Source of the DNA: Treponemataceae bacterium
GTDB lineage: Bacteria > Spirochaetota > Spirochaetia > Treponematales > Treponemataceae
Length of the DNA stretch: 5,877 bases
Direction: 5' to 3'
NCBI GenBank assembly: GCA_024697985.1
Contig: JAILRX010000042.1
Span: 1-5,877, forward strand
The position numbers and the translations under genes were made by a program. The notes under the pieces are model-generated. The model was not told where the DNA came from, searched no databases, and was given only the letters and a program-made list of their open reading frames with translations. This document shows, piece by piece, positions 1 to 5,233 of this stretch (its first letter is position 1; the number at the start of each line of letters is the position of its first letter).

Positions 1-407
1 ATTTCGGGCCAGACTTTTCTGGAAACTGCCAGCGAATCAAAGTAGTGCAGGTGAGGAAACTGCATCTGATAATAAAGGTTTGCATATTTGATGACCGACA
101 TGTCAAAGCCGGCGTTGTGTGCCACGAAAGGCAGCTTCGGATTTTCATTGATAAAGGGTTCAATCGTGTTTTTCCAGACGGCCGGAAATTTAGGCTTGTC
201 GGCAACGTTTTCATACGAAATGTGATGGATTTTATCGGTCCATTCCTTGACGAAATAGGAGTCGGGAGTTTTGATGAGAGAATAGACAGAATTTTGTTCC
301 ACGCCGTCGATAAAGCGTACGATTCCGATAGAACAGGCGCTGTTTTTATTGAAGTTTGCCGTCTCAAAATCCACGGCATAAAAATCCAAGCCCGGAATTT
401 TATTCAT
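1..407 (-). CDS. DnaQ-like 3'-5' exonuclease (DEDD family), partial, C-terminus beyond left edge
   Basis: Reading leftward from the ATG at 407, 135 codons stay open to the window edge. The N-terminus holds the Exo I motif DFET (Asp13, Glu15) of DEDD exonucleases, and the Exo II motif HNAGFD lies at residues 97-102. Residues around 61-64 (HHIS) and DSLAVSRKVWP near 124-134 also match the DNA polymerase III epsilon-like fold. These families cut nucleotides from 3' ends using two metal ions. The Exo III segment is off the window, so the full active site cannot be checked. No polymerase-like region is visible, so a stand-alone exonuclease or a BRCT-fused form is possible. The start overlaps the lysozyme stop by 8 bases, suggesting translational coupling. 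An in-frame ATG at 425, six codons upstream, is an alternative; I prefer 407 because the fold begins right after it. No strong Shine-Dalgarno is seen at either. Confidence 0.85.
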   Translation of the reverse strand, partial: MNKIPGLDFYAVDFETANFNKNSACSIGIVRFIDGVEQNSVYSLIKTPDSYFVKEWTDKIHHISYENVADKPKFPAVWKNTIEPFINENPKLPFVAHNAGFDMSVIKYANLYYQMQFPHLHYFDSLAVSRKVWPE

Positions 408-1614
408 CAGTGTTGCCCGACCCATTGCCAGATGCCGCGTCTGTGCTGTCGCCCGCCGCACTTGTGCTGTCGCCCGCCGCACCTGTATTGTCGCCATCTG
501 GCTCAGACTCGTCCAGCTCGTTCAAAATTTCAGTTTCGCTTGAAATCGGCATGTCGTCGGCCGGTTCGATTGCCTTTTCGAGTTCGTCTGCCTCGGCATT
601 TGGCTCTGCCGTTATATCAGACTCAGTGGCCGGCACGTCCTTCTCACTAGCCGGCACGTCAGACTCTGCGGTCTTTACCGTCTCTACCGTCGCATCTTCT
701 GCCTGGACTGGTACTGCTGGAACTGGTACTGCCGGCGGCTCAACCTTCTTTATCCAAAGATCGATGTCGCAGTGCGGCCTGATGCCTCGGATTTTTCCTT
801 CGCAGGTGAACTGCCAGAATTCAAAATCGTAAGGCGTTCTCGGAAGCTTTTTGTAATCAGCGTACCACATTTTGTAATCCTGGATTTTTTCCATATCGAA
901 AACAAAACCCTGCCAGCGAAGATTTGAGTAAATCATCGGTTCGAATCCGGCTTTCTTTATTGCCTCACAAAAGGTGATGGCATTTTTAGTGAACTGTTTT
1001 CCTGAAACCTTATCGGTTCTGGCTGCATCAGGATAAATATGCTCAGGATCAAAAACAATCGGGAGAGAAATTTCATAACCCTTGATCTGTTCGAGCGCAA
1101 GTTCGGCTTCTTCGAGAGCTTCCTGTTCGTTTATGGCCTGCGAAAAAACATAGACCCCGACTTTCAACCCAGCTGCAAGCGCGCCTTTGATATTCTGATG
1201 AAATCTTTCATCAACATGCAGGATGCCGCTTTCATAGCCACGCCATCCAATTCTGATGAACGCATAGTCGATTCCTGATTTTTTGACTTTTTTCCAGTTG
1301 ATTCGTCCAAGATGTCGCGAAACATCAACTCCGTAAATGCACTCATAGTTTTCATCAACGTAGATGATTCTCTGACCTTTTTTCTTGAAGTTTTCTTTTA
1401 GATACGGATGTTTTTTGACATTTTCGTTCGGTGGAAATGAGTGGACGCCACTGTAATCCCTGAAAGAAATTTCGCCTTCCGGAATTTCGATTTCTTCTAT
1501 CTCTTCGGATTCAGGATTTGAAGCGCAGGATAAAAGTGATGTCGAAAAAAATGCTGAAAATAATATTGAAAAAATCGCAGCGAAAACTGCGATGTGTTTT
1601 TTGTTTTGAAACAT
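400..1614 (-). CDS. GH25 lysozyme-like lipoprotein with acidic repetitive C-terminal tail
   Basis: This 404-residue protein starts with a lipoprotein signal peptide: basic residues, a hydrophobic stretch (about 8-28) and the lipobox LLSC with Cys30, so it should be lipid-anchored in the envelope. Residues about 94-290 form a glycoside hydrolase family 25 domain, which cleaves the MurNAc-GlcNAc bond of peptidoglycan. Visible landmarks are YGVDVS (Asp97), the acidic pair in PIVFDPEH (Asp189, Glu191; the proposed catalytic site), MWYADY (249-254), FWQF (266-269) and CDIDLW (282-287). About 112 residues follow: first proline/valine-rich, then strongly acidic, with 7-residue repeats, and no recognisable domain. 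The start lies 12 bases after the methyltransferase stop without a clear Shine-Dalgarno, and the stop overlaps the exonuclease start, consistent with operon membership. The GH25 assignment is firm. Whether the enzyme acts on the cell's own wall or on competitors is unknown. Confidence 0.9.
   Translation of the reverse strand: MFQNKKHIAVFAAIFSILFSAFFSTSLLSCASNPESEEIEEIEIPEGEISFRDYSGVHSFPPNENVKKHPYLKENFKKKGQRIIYVDENYECIYGVDVSRHLGRINWKKVKKSGIDYAFIRIGWRGYESGILHVDERFHQNIKGALAAGLKVGVYVFSQAINEQEALEEAELALEQIKGYEISLPIVFDPEHIYPDAARTDKVSGKQFTKNAITFCEAIKKAGFEPMIYSNLRWQGFVFDMEKIQDYKMWYADYKKLPRTPYDFEFWQFTCEGKIRGIRPHCDIDLWIKKVEPPAVPVPAVPVQAEDATVETVKTAESDVPASEKDVPATESDITAEPNAEADELEKAIEPADDMPISSETEILNELDESEPDGDNTGAAGDSTSAAGDSTDAASGNGSGNTDE
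433..495. repeat. Three 21-base tandem units in the lysozyme tail
   Basis: Three consecutive 21-base units encode GDNTGAA, GDSTSAA and GDSTDAA (residues 374-394). The two leftmost units on the plus strand share a 20-base identical core (from 442 and from 463), and the third (from 484) has diverged. The unit is a multiple of three, so copy-number changes would keep the reading frame. Confidence 0.85.
619..660. repeat. Second pair of 21-base units in the lysozyme tail
   Basis: Two 21-base units encode DVPASEK and DVPATES (residues 319-332) and share the 11-base plus-strand string GCCGGCACGTC. The period equals that of the 433-495 repeat although the peptide sequence differs. A shorter AVPVP duplication lies just before it in the protein, near residues 295-303. 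Confidence 0.8.
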
Positions 1615-1626
1615 GCTTATATTTTA

Positions 1627-2457
1627 TCAAAAATTTCTAAAATTATAAAGCAAAATTCCTGCTGCAACTGAAACATTAAGGCTGTCGAGTTTTCCACATG
1701 TCGGGATTGAAACGATTTTATCGCAGTTTTCCTTTACGATCCGGCTCATTCCAGTTCCTTCGCTTCCCATTACGATGGCAACCTTGTCGGAAACCTTTGC
1801 CTTTCCGCTCAAAAAGTCTGTCACGTCGTCTCCGCCGGCATCGGCACCGTAAATCCAGTAGCCTTCATCCTTTAGGATTTCGAGCGTTCTCGTAAGGTTA
1901 GGAACGAACATCAGCGGGACCCAGCTTGCAGCTCCGCTGCTTGAGCGGGCGATAATTTCGCTTTCGGTTGCGCTTCGTCGGTTCGGAATTACGACGAGGT
2001 CTGCTCCAAACTGATCACAGCTTCGGATGATGGCGCCTGTATTGTGCGGGTCTGTAATTCCGTCCAGAATCATGATGATGGAGCGGCTGTTTTTTTCGCC
2101 GGCATTCCCAGCTTTTTCGGCATTTCCAGCTAGTTCAGCGCGCGACTTTGTGCGCGTTTTCAAAAATGACTTCAAGCTGTCGGCTTCAATTATGTTCGAG
2201 GCACTTTCTTTTTCGCCCTGAATTTGCAGTACGATTCCGCGATGGTCGCGCGCGATTTCATCCAACGAAGAAACGGCCTTGTTAAGCTCGGCTGTTGAAA
2301 CCTGGCGGCATTCAACTTTCAGACCTTCAGCCTGTGCAAGAATCTTTTTTGCGCGAGGACCTGCCTTGTCGTAAAGCAATGTTGCCTTTTCGGCCTGTGT
2401 TTTGTCGAGGCTTTTTATCTTTTCTTCAATGGCATGAAAACCGGTTATAGTAAGCAT
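1627..2457 (-). CDS. rlmB: TrmH/RlmB-family RNA 2'-O-ribose methyltransferase (SPOUT class), probable 23S rRNA G2251 enzyme
   Basis: The protein has 276 residues from the chosen start. An N-terminal substrate-binding domain of the L30e-like type (about 1-90) is followed by a linker and a SPOUT methyltransferase domain (about 125-276). All three SpoU motifs are present: DPHNTGAIIRS (136-146, with Asn139 and Arg145), MGSEGTGMS (230-238, with Glu233) and IPTCGKLDSLNVSVA (251-265, with Asn261). These bind S-adenosylmethionine through the C-terminal knot and methylate a ribose 2'-OH. Family resemblance (TGFHAIEE at the N-terminus) favours RlmB, which modifies G2251 of 23S rRNA, but another TrmH-family target is possible. 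An ATG at 2493 would add 12 residues. I chose 2457 because family members start just before the (Y/T)G(I/F)HA motif and because codons 2-5 of the longer form lie in a perfect inverted repeat. Neither start has a clear Shine-Dalgarno. The linker (110-122) contains a duplicated AGNA segment. Confidence 0.85.
   Translation of the reverse strand: MLTITGFHAIEEKIKSLDKTQAEKATLLYDKAGPRAKKILAQAEGLKVECRQVSTAELNKAVSSLDEIARDHRGIVLQIQGEKESASNIIEADSLKSFLKTRTKSRAELAGNAEKAGNAGEKNSRSIIMILDGITDPHNTGAIIRSCDQFGADLVVIPNRRSATESEIIARSSSGAASWVPLMFVPNLTRTLEILKDEGYWIYGADAGGDDVTDFLSGKAKVSDKVAIVMGSEGTGMSRIVKENCDKIVSIPTCGKLDSLNVSVAAGILLYNFRNF
2092..2130. repeat. Short imperfect duplication in the interdomain linker of the methyltransferase
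   Basis: The coding strand repeats an AGNA(G)EK-encoding segment twice in a row, giving AGNAEKAGNAGEK in the hinge between the RNA-binding and SPOUT domains. Alanine/glycine/charged composition suits a flexible linker. It is probably a slippage duplication and lies outside all catalytic motifs. Confidence 0.6.
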
Positions 2458-2478
2458 ATTTTTAAAGACCACAACGAT

Positions 2479-2520
2479 GTTTGATTTCTTCATTTCGAAA
2501 TGATATGGAAGAAATCAAAC
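2479..2520. repeat. Perfect 12-base inverted repeat at the rlmB leader, with a nested palindrome
   Basis: The arms GTTTGATTTCTT (2479-2490) and AAGAAATCAAAC (2509-2520) are exact reverse complements separated by 18 bases. The spacer contains a second, 12-base perfect palindrome CATTTCGAAATG (2491-2502). In the minus-strand transcript this sits between the YchJ stop and the rlmB start. An ATG at 2493-2491 lies at the edge of the loop. There is no U-tract after the stem, so it is not a standard terminator. It could be an mRNA structure controlling rlmB translation or transcript stability, or a protein-binding site. Confidence 0.8.
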
Positions 2521-2524
2521 TCGC

Positions 2525-2550
2525 GTGGCAAATGATTTATCATTTGCCAC
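2525..2550 (-). promoter_or_regulatory. Perfect 11-base-pair hairpin overlapping the YchJ stop codon
   Basis: GTGGCAAATGA (2525-2535) and TCATTTGCCAC (2540-2550) are exact reverse complements around the 4-base loop TTTA (2536-2539). In the minus-strand mRNA the last codons and the TGA stop form one arm. No T-run follows in either direction, so rho-independent termination is unlikely. Intercistronic mRNA stabilisation, processing or partial attenuation between the YchJ gene and rlmB is more plausible. The role is inferred; the stem itself is directly visible. Confidence 0.75.
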
Positions 2551-3037
2551 AACATCGCTTGTATTTTTTTCCAGATCCGCAAGGACATGGATCGTTTCTT
2601 CCGACTTTTGCGCCGTCACGAACGATTGTTGTTGGAATCAGGCTTCCGCTTTCATAAAGCCATTCGCCGTTTTCTTTTACGAATTTTGCTTTTTCAAGGT
2701 GAAGGTCCTTCATCCCCTTCCTTGTATACGAGGCAGAGAATTCTACGATTCCTTCTTTGTCGTTTTCAAGACCTTTTTCAGTTCTGAGGATTTTAAGTCC
2801 GTGCCAGGTTGATTCTTCAGCCCAAGCCCGGGTTTCATCAACATCAATCTGTTCTTTTTCGTTTTTCGTACATGATGCAACGATAAAGTCGATTTCGTGT
2901 TTTACATAAGCTGAATAGCGGCTTCTCATCAGGCTTTCAGCAGTAGGTGCTTTGATAGAACCGGAGATAATCGGTTCACAACATTCTGAATATTTTTTTC
3001 CAGAGCCACAAGGGCAAAGTTCGTCTTTGTTTTCCAT
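2540..3037 (-). CDS. YchJ-family (UPF0225) protein with N- and C-terminal SEC-C zinc-binding motifs
   Basis: This 165-residue protein has a SEC-C motif at each end: CPCGSGKKYSECC (8-20; Cys8, Cys10, Cys19, Cys20) and CPCGSGKKYKRCC (151-163; Cys151, Cys153, Cys162, Cys163). SEC-C is the zinc-binding motif known from the SecA C-terminus. Between them lies the YchJ-type NTF2-like domain, recognised by TAESLMRSRYSAYV (32-45), the WHG motif (78-80) and the ASYTRKG region (102-108). Length and order match E. coli YchJ (about 150 residues). The biochemical role of the family is not established; metal binding and association with protein-export or folding factors are inferences from the motif. The protein has no signal peptide and should be cytoplasmic. 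It is the first gene of the minus-strand run, with its own promoter directly upstream and a hairpin on its stop codon. Confidence 0.9.
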   Translation of the reverse strand: MENKDELCPCGSGKKYSECCEPIISGSIKAPTAESLMRSRYSAYVKHEIDFIVASCTKNEKEQIDVDETRAWAEESTWHGLKILRTEKGLENDKEGIVEFSASYTRKGMKDLHLEKAKFVKENGEWLYESGSLIPTTIVRDGAKVGRNDPCPCGSGKKYKRCCGK

Positions 3038-3043
3038 ATCCTT

Positions 3044-3072
3044 ACTATACGAAAAATTATCTGAATTATCAA
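3044..3072 (-). promoter_or_regulatory. Sigma-70-type promoter for the YchJ-rlmB-lysozyme-exonuclease run
   Basis: On the minus strand, TTGATA (3072-3067) is separated by 17 bases from TATAGT (3049-3044); each hexamer matches the consensus at five of six positions. The -10 box ends only 6 bases before the ATG at 3037, so transcription would start at or within a base or two of the start codon. The intervening AAGGAT resembles a Shine-Dalgarno but would sit too close to the ATG and mostly upstream of the transcript. Confidence 0.6.
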
Positions 3073-3181
3073 CTGTGATGGATGTTTAGCCGAAACTGAT
3101 TAAATTGGAGATTTTTGAATGTGATGTGCTTCTGTAAAATCATCAAATTGTAAATTGTAATTTTTTATTGAATTGATTAAT

Positions 3182-3210
3182 TTGACAGATTTAAACATGA
3201 ACTTGATAAT
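3182..3210 (+). promoter_or_regulatory. Sigma-70-type promoter for the lipase-like lipoprotein gene
   Basis: A consensus -35 TTGACA (3182-3187), a 17-base spacer (3188-3204) and GATAAT (3205-3210, five of six) predict a start near 3217 and a leader of about 56 bases. The upstream 3140-3181 segment is very AT-rich with short A/T tracts, which could act as an UP element. A 7-base inverted repeat, TCAAATT (3143-3149) and AATTTGA (3179-3185), overlaps the -35 box and might be an operator, though in AT-rich DNA it may be chance. The rest of the 235-base divergent region shows no gene. Confidence 0.7.
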
Positions 3211-3260
3211 CAATAATGTGATTTTATGCACAAAAAGTTGTGCTGATTTCATTACAAGTA

Positions 3261-3266
3261 AAGGAG
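3261..3266 (+). promoter_or_regulatory. Shine-Dalgarno that fixes the lipase start
   Basis: AAGGAG lies 6 bases before the ATG at 3273. An upstream in-frame ATG at 3240 has no comparable site and would put 11 polar residues ahead of a perfectly placed signal peptide, so 3273 is the start. Confidence 0.9.
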
Positions 3267-3272
3267 AAGTAT

Positions 3273-4046
3273 ATGAAAAAGTTTGGTTATGTGCTTTTAG
3301 CTGTAGCCGTAGTTTTCGCATTTGTAGGATGTGGAAACCTCAACGATGCTCGAAATCGTAATATCGTTACTTACGATTGTTCACCAGAAGTTTATGAACA
3401 CGTAAATCTCGGTTATAACGAAGGAGAGTATGGTCCTATCACAGTAACAAAAGGAACTCTCGTAAATGGCCGATCAAAGAAAGCTATCTACTTGATTACT
3501 CTTTCTGGTACTGAAATGGTTAAAAATCAGTCTACAGGTATTTTGACTGATCTTCTTTCTGGATTCTGTCTTGACAACGATTATGTAAAGAATGTTGTTG
3601 CAGTTATCACAGAAAATCTTCCAAAGAACTCTAACATCGTTCTTTCGGGACATTCTCTTGGTGGTATGGTTGCACAGCAGGTTGCTGCTAATCAGTCTGT
3701 AAAAGATGGATACAATGTATTGAACACATTGACATTCGGTTCGCCACTTTTGGCTGCTGGCTCACGAGAAGGAACAACAATCCGACTCGGTGACTCATTC
3801 GATGCTGTTCCATACTTGAGCGGAAGCCTTTTCAATAACACTCTTTGGGCTATTTTTGGTCTTAACAGAGAAGATGGTGGCTACTGGAAAACACTTAATT
3901 TCGAAGGTGCTCACTGCGAAAGTTATGCTCGAGAAGAACTTTGGGGAAAATACGATGCAATTGGTAAGAAAAATGGTTCTGCCAAACTCGTAATGGATAT
4001 GGATACATTGACATATTACCAGTCTCCATCAGGATTGCCTTTCTAA
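3273..4046 (+). CDS. Class 3 lipase-like (alpha/beta-hydrolase) lipoprotein
   Basis: The 257-residue product starts with a short lipoprotein signal (KK, hydrophobic 5-18, lipobox FVGC, Cys20), so it is predicted to be lipid-anchored in the envelope. The core is an alpha/beta-hydrolase of the fungal class 3 lipase type. The nucleophile elbow is GHSLGG (126-131, Ser128). TFGSPLL (154-160) follows, as in that family, then DAVPYL (Asp177, likely acid) and the AHCESY segment (His214, likely base). This triad assignment comes from motif spacing, not structure. Such enzymes hydrolyse ester bonds of glycerides or phospholipids; the actual substrate is unknown and phospholipase activity is possible. 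The gene has its own promoter, a strong ribosome binding site and a terminator, so it is probably monocistronic. Five of its seven arginines use CGA. It is followed by a PI-PLC-like gene, hinting at related lipid roles. Confidence 0.85.
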   Translation: MKKFGYVLLAVAVVFAFVGCGNLNDARNRNIVTYDCSPEVYEHVNLGYNEGEYGPITVTKGTLVNGRSKKAIYLITLSGTEMVKNQSTGILTDLLSGFCLDNDYVKNVVAVITENLPKNSNIVLSGHSLGGMVAQQVAANQSVKDGYNVLNTLTFGSPLLAAGSREGTTIRLGDSFDAVPYLSGSLFNNTLWAIFGLNREDGGYWKTLNFEGAHCESYAREELWGKYDAIGKKNGSAKLVMDMDTLTYYQSPSGLPF

Positions 4047-4069
4047 GGATCTGATTTTTAATTGGAACG

Positions 4070-4111
4070 CAGCCTGCTTCAAGATCAGTCTTGAGCGGGC
4101 TGTTTTTTTTT
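4070..4111 (+). terminator. Intrinsic terminator after the lipase gene
   Basis: The left arm (4070-4084, beginning CAGCCTGC) pairs with the right arm (4089-4102, ending GGGCTG) around the TCAG loop, with one bulged T and one G-U pair. A run of nine T follows (4103-4111). It starts 23 bases after the lipase stop and should separate the lipase transcript from the PI-PLC-like gene. Confidence 0.92.
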
Positions 4112-4174
4112 CTTAGAATTTTTTTAGTGGCATCACTTATGTTTTAGGATTAGAATTAACAAAATTAAATTTAC

Positions 4175-4178
4175 GAGG
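4175..4178 (+). promoter_or_regulatory. Shine-Dalgarno of the PI-PLC-like gene
   Basis: GAGG, extended to GAGGAA, lies 5 bases before the ATG at 4184 and supports that start, which places a basic stretch and one membrane segment at the N-terminus. Confidence 0.8.
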
Positions 4179-4183
4179 AATTT

Positions 4184-5233
4184 ATGCCTAAAACTAAGAA
4201 ATCAAAAAAATCATTGATCGGTGACATCATTTTTTATGTGATTTTTGCCGCAATAATTGTCTTTTTATTTGTCTTTTTCATTTCACCTCGTTTCATGGGG
4301 AACAAAAGATCTTACGGTAAATACGAAAATGCCATTTCATCAAAAGAATGGATGTCGCTTCTTTCAGATGATGTGATGTTGAACGAAATCAGCATCCCGG
4401 GAACTCACGACAGCGCGACTCAGTTCGTTCAGTATGCCTATTTTTCAAAATGCCAGACCCGCTCGATTCAAGAACAGCTCGAGATGGGCTACCGATATTT
4501 GGACATCAGGCTTGCAGTTGATGCTGATGCGAACAAACTCAAGTTCATGCACGGATTTGCCGGCTGCAAGGTCGGAAACAGAAGGTCGGATGCAAAACTT
4601 TATCTGGATTCAGTTCTTCAGGACTGCTACAAGTTTTTGGATGACAATCCTGGCGAAACAATAATTTTCGTTGCTAAAAAAGATCACGGAGATCAGACGA
4701 TTGCTGAATTCCAGGAGAAACTCAGCTCTTACATTGATGAAAATCCTGAAAAATGGTTTACCGAAAACAGGATTCCTCAGTTGAGCGAAGTTCGAGGAAA
4801 ACTTGTCCTTGCAAGACGATATGAAAACGAAGCTGCTTTCCGCGATGAAAAATCAGGATTGAATCTTGTCTGGAATGAACAGGGCAATCACGAAATTGCA
4901 GAAATCAGCTACGAGGCTAACGAACAGAAAAACGGTCTTGAAATTTGCATTCAGGACAGATACAAGTACGATGCTGATGACAAATGGGATGCTTTTACGA
5001 GCGCCCTCGACAATGTTTTGCTTTCGGCTGAAAAAGCAGATTCATCCGACATCTACATAACTTTCCTGAGTACAAACGGCGATACAAAGTTCGGACATCC
5101 GATTAAGTATGCGATTCCGCTGAACAAGAAGTTCTGGGCTTACGAAATGGAGCCGGGCAAAAATTACGGCTGGATTATTCTGGACTATGCCACAACAGAA
5201 CTTGCTCAGAAAATTTATATGACAAACTTTTAA
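4184..5233 (+). CDS. Membrane-anchored phosphatidylinositol-specific phospholipase C X-domain protein
   Basis: The product has 349 residues. A lysine-rich N-terminus (3-9) precedes one long hydrophobic segment (about 11-34) with no lipobox or signal-peptidase site, so it should be an N-in membrane anchor with the enzyme outside the cytoplasm. The catalytic domain (about 55-349) is of the bacterial PI-PLC type: SIPGTHDSAT (His75, Asp76), LEMGYRYLDIRL (Asp107, Arg109) and FMHG (His123) correspond by motif to the two catalytic histidines and the inositol-phosphate-binding arginine. The late GWIILDY (Asp334) may be the aspartate that assists the first histidine. The family cleaves phosphatidylinositol, glycosyl-PI anchors or related phosphodiesters without calcium; substrate here is unproven. 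The lipase terminator lies upstream, so a separate promoter is expected; only a weak -10-like TAGAAT (4151-4156) without a good -35 is visible. The stop abuts that of the convergent HAD gene. Confidence 0.88.
   Translation: MPKTKKSKKSLIGDIIFYVIFAAIIVFLFVFFISPRFMGNKRSYGKYENAISSKEWMSLLSDDVMLNEISIPGTHDSATQFVQYAYFSKCQTRSIQEQLEMGYRYLDIRLAVDADANKLKFMHGFAGCKVGNRRSDAKLYLDSVLQDCYKFLDDNPGETIIFVAKKDHGDQTIAEFQEKLSSYIDENPEKWFTENRIPQLSEVRGKLVLARRYENEAAFRDEKSGLNLVWNEQGNHEIAEISYEANEQKNGLEICIQDRYKYDADDKWDAFTSALDNVLLSAEKADSSDIYITFLSTNGDTKFGHPIKYAIPLNKKFWAYEMEPGKNYGWIILDYATTELAQKIYMTNF

Noticed and set aside
433..495. CRISPR-like array
   Set aside because: The 21-base units are directly tandem without unique spacers and lie in frame within a coding sequence.
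45..650. Long plus-strand open frame of 201 codons
   Set aside because: It runs antisense to the exonuclease and the lysozyme tail. Its translation shows no domain and has repetitive artefact sequence (CCRPPHL) from the 21-base repeats; both minus-strand genes have clear motifs.
356..832. Plus-strand open frame of 158 codons rich in Ser/Ala/Val
   Set aside because: It is the antisense shadow of the lysozyme tail repeats; the composition is explained by the complementary acidic/Ala-rich codons and it has no plausible start context.
2525..2550. Intrinsic terminator at the YchJ stop
   Set aside because: The stem is perfect but no T-run follows it on either strand, so I list it as a regulatory hairpin only.
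3240..3272. Upstream ATG at 3240 as lipase start
   Set aside because: It lacks a ribosome binding site, whereas AAGGAG is correctly spaced before 3273, where a lipoprotein signal peptide begins.
3100..3321. Minus-strand open frame of 73 codons in the divergent region
   Set aside because: It runs through the lipase promoter and signal-peptide codons, has no ribosome binding site or recognisable motif, and lies in AT-rich DNA where such frames arise by chance.
4128..4156. Promoter for the PI-PLC-like gene
   Set aside because: TAGAAT could serve as a -10 box, but no acceptable -35 hexamer lies 16-18 bases upstream, so I do not call it.
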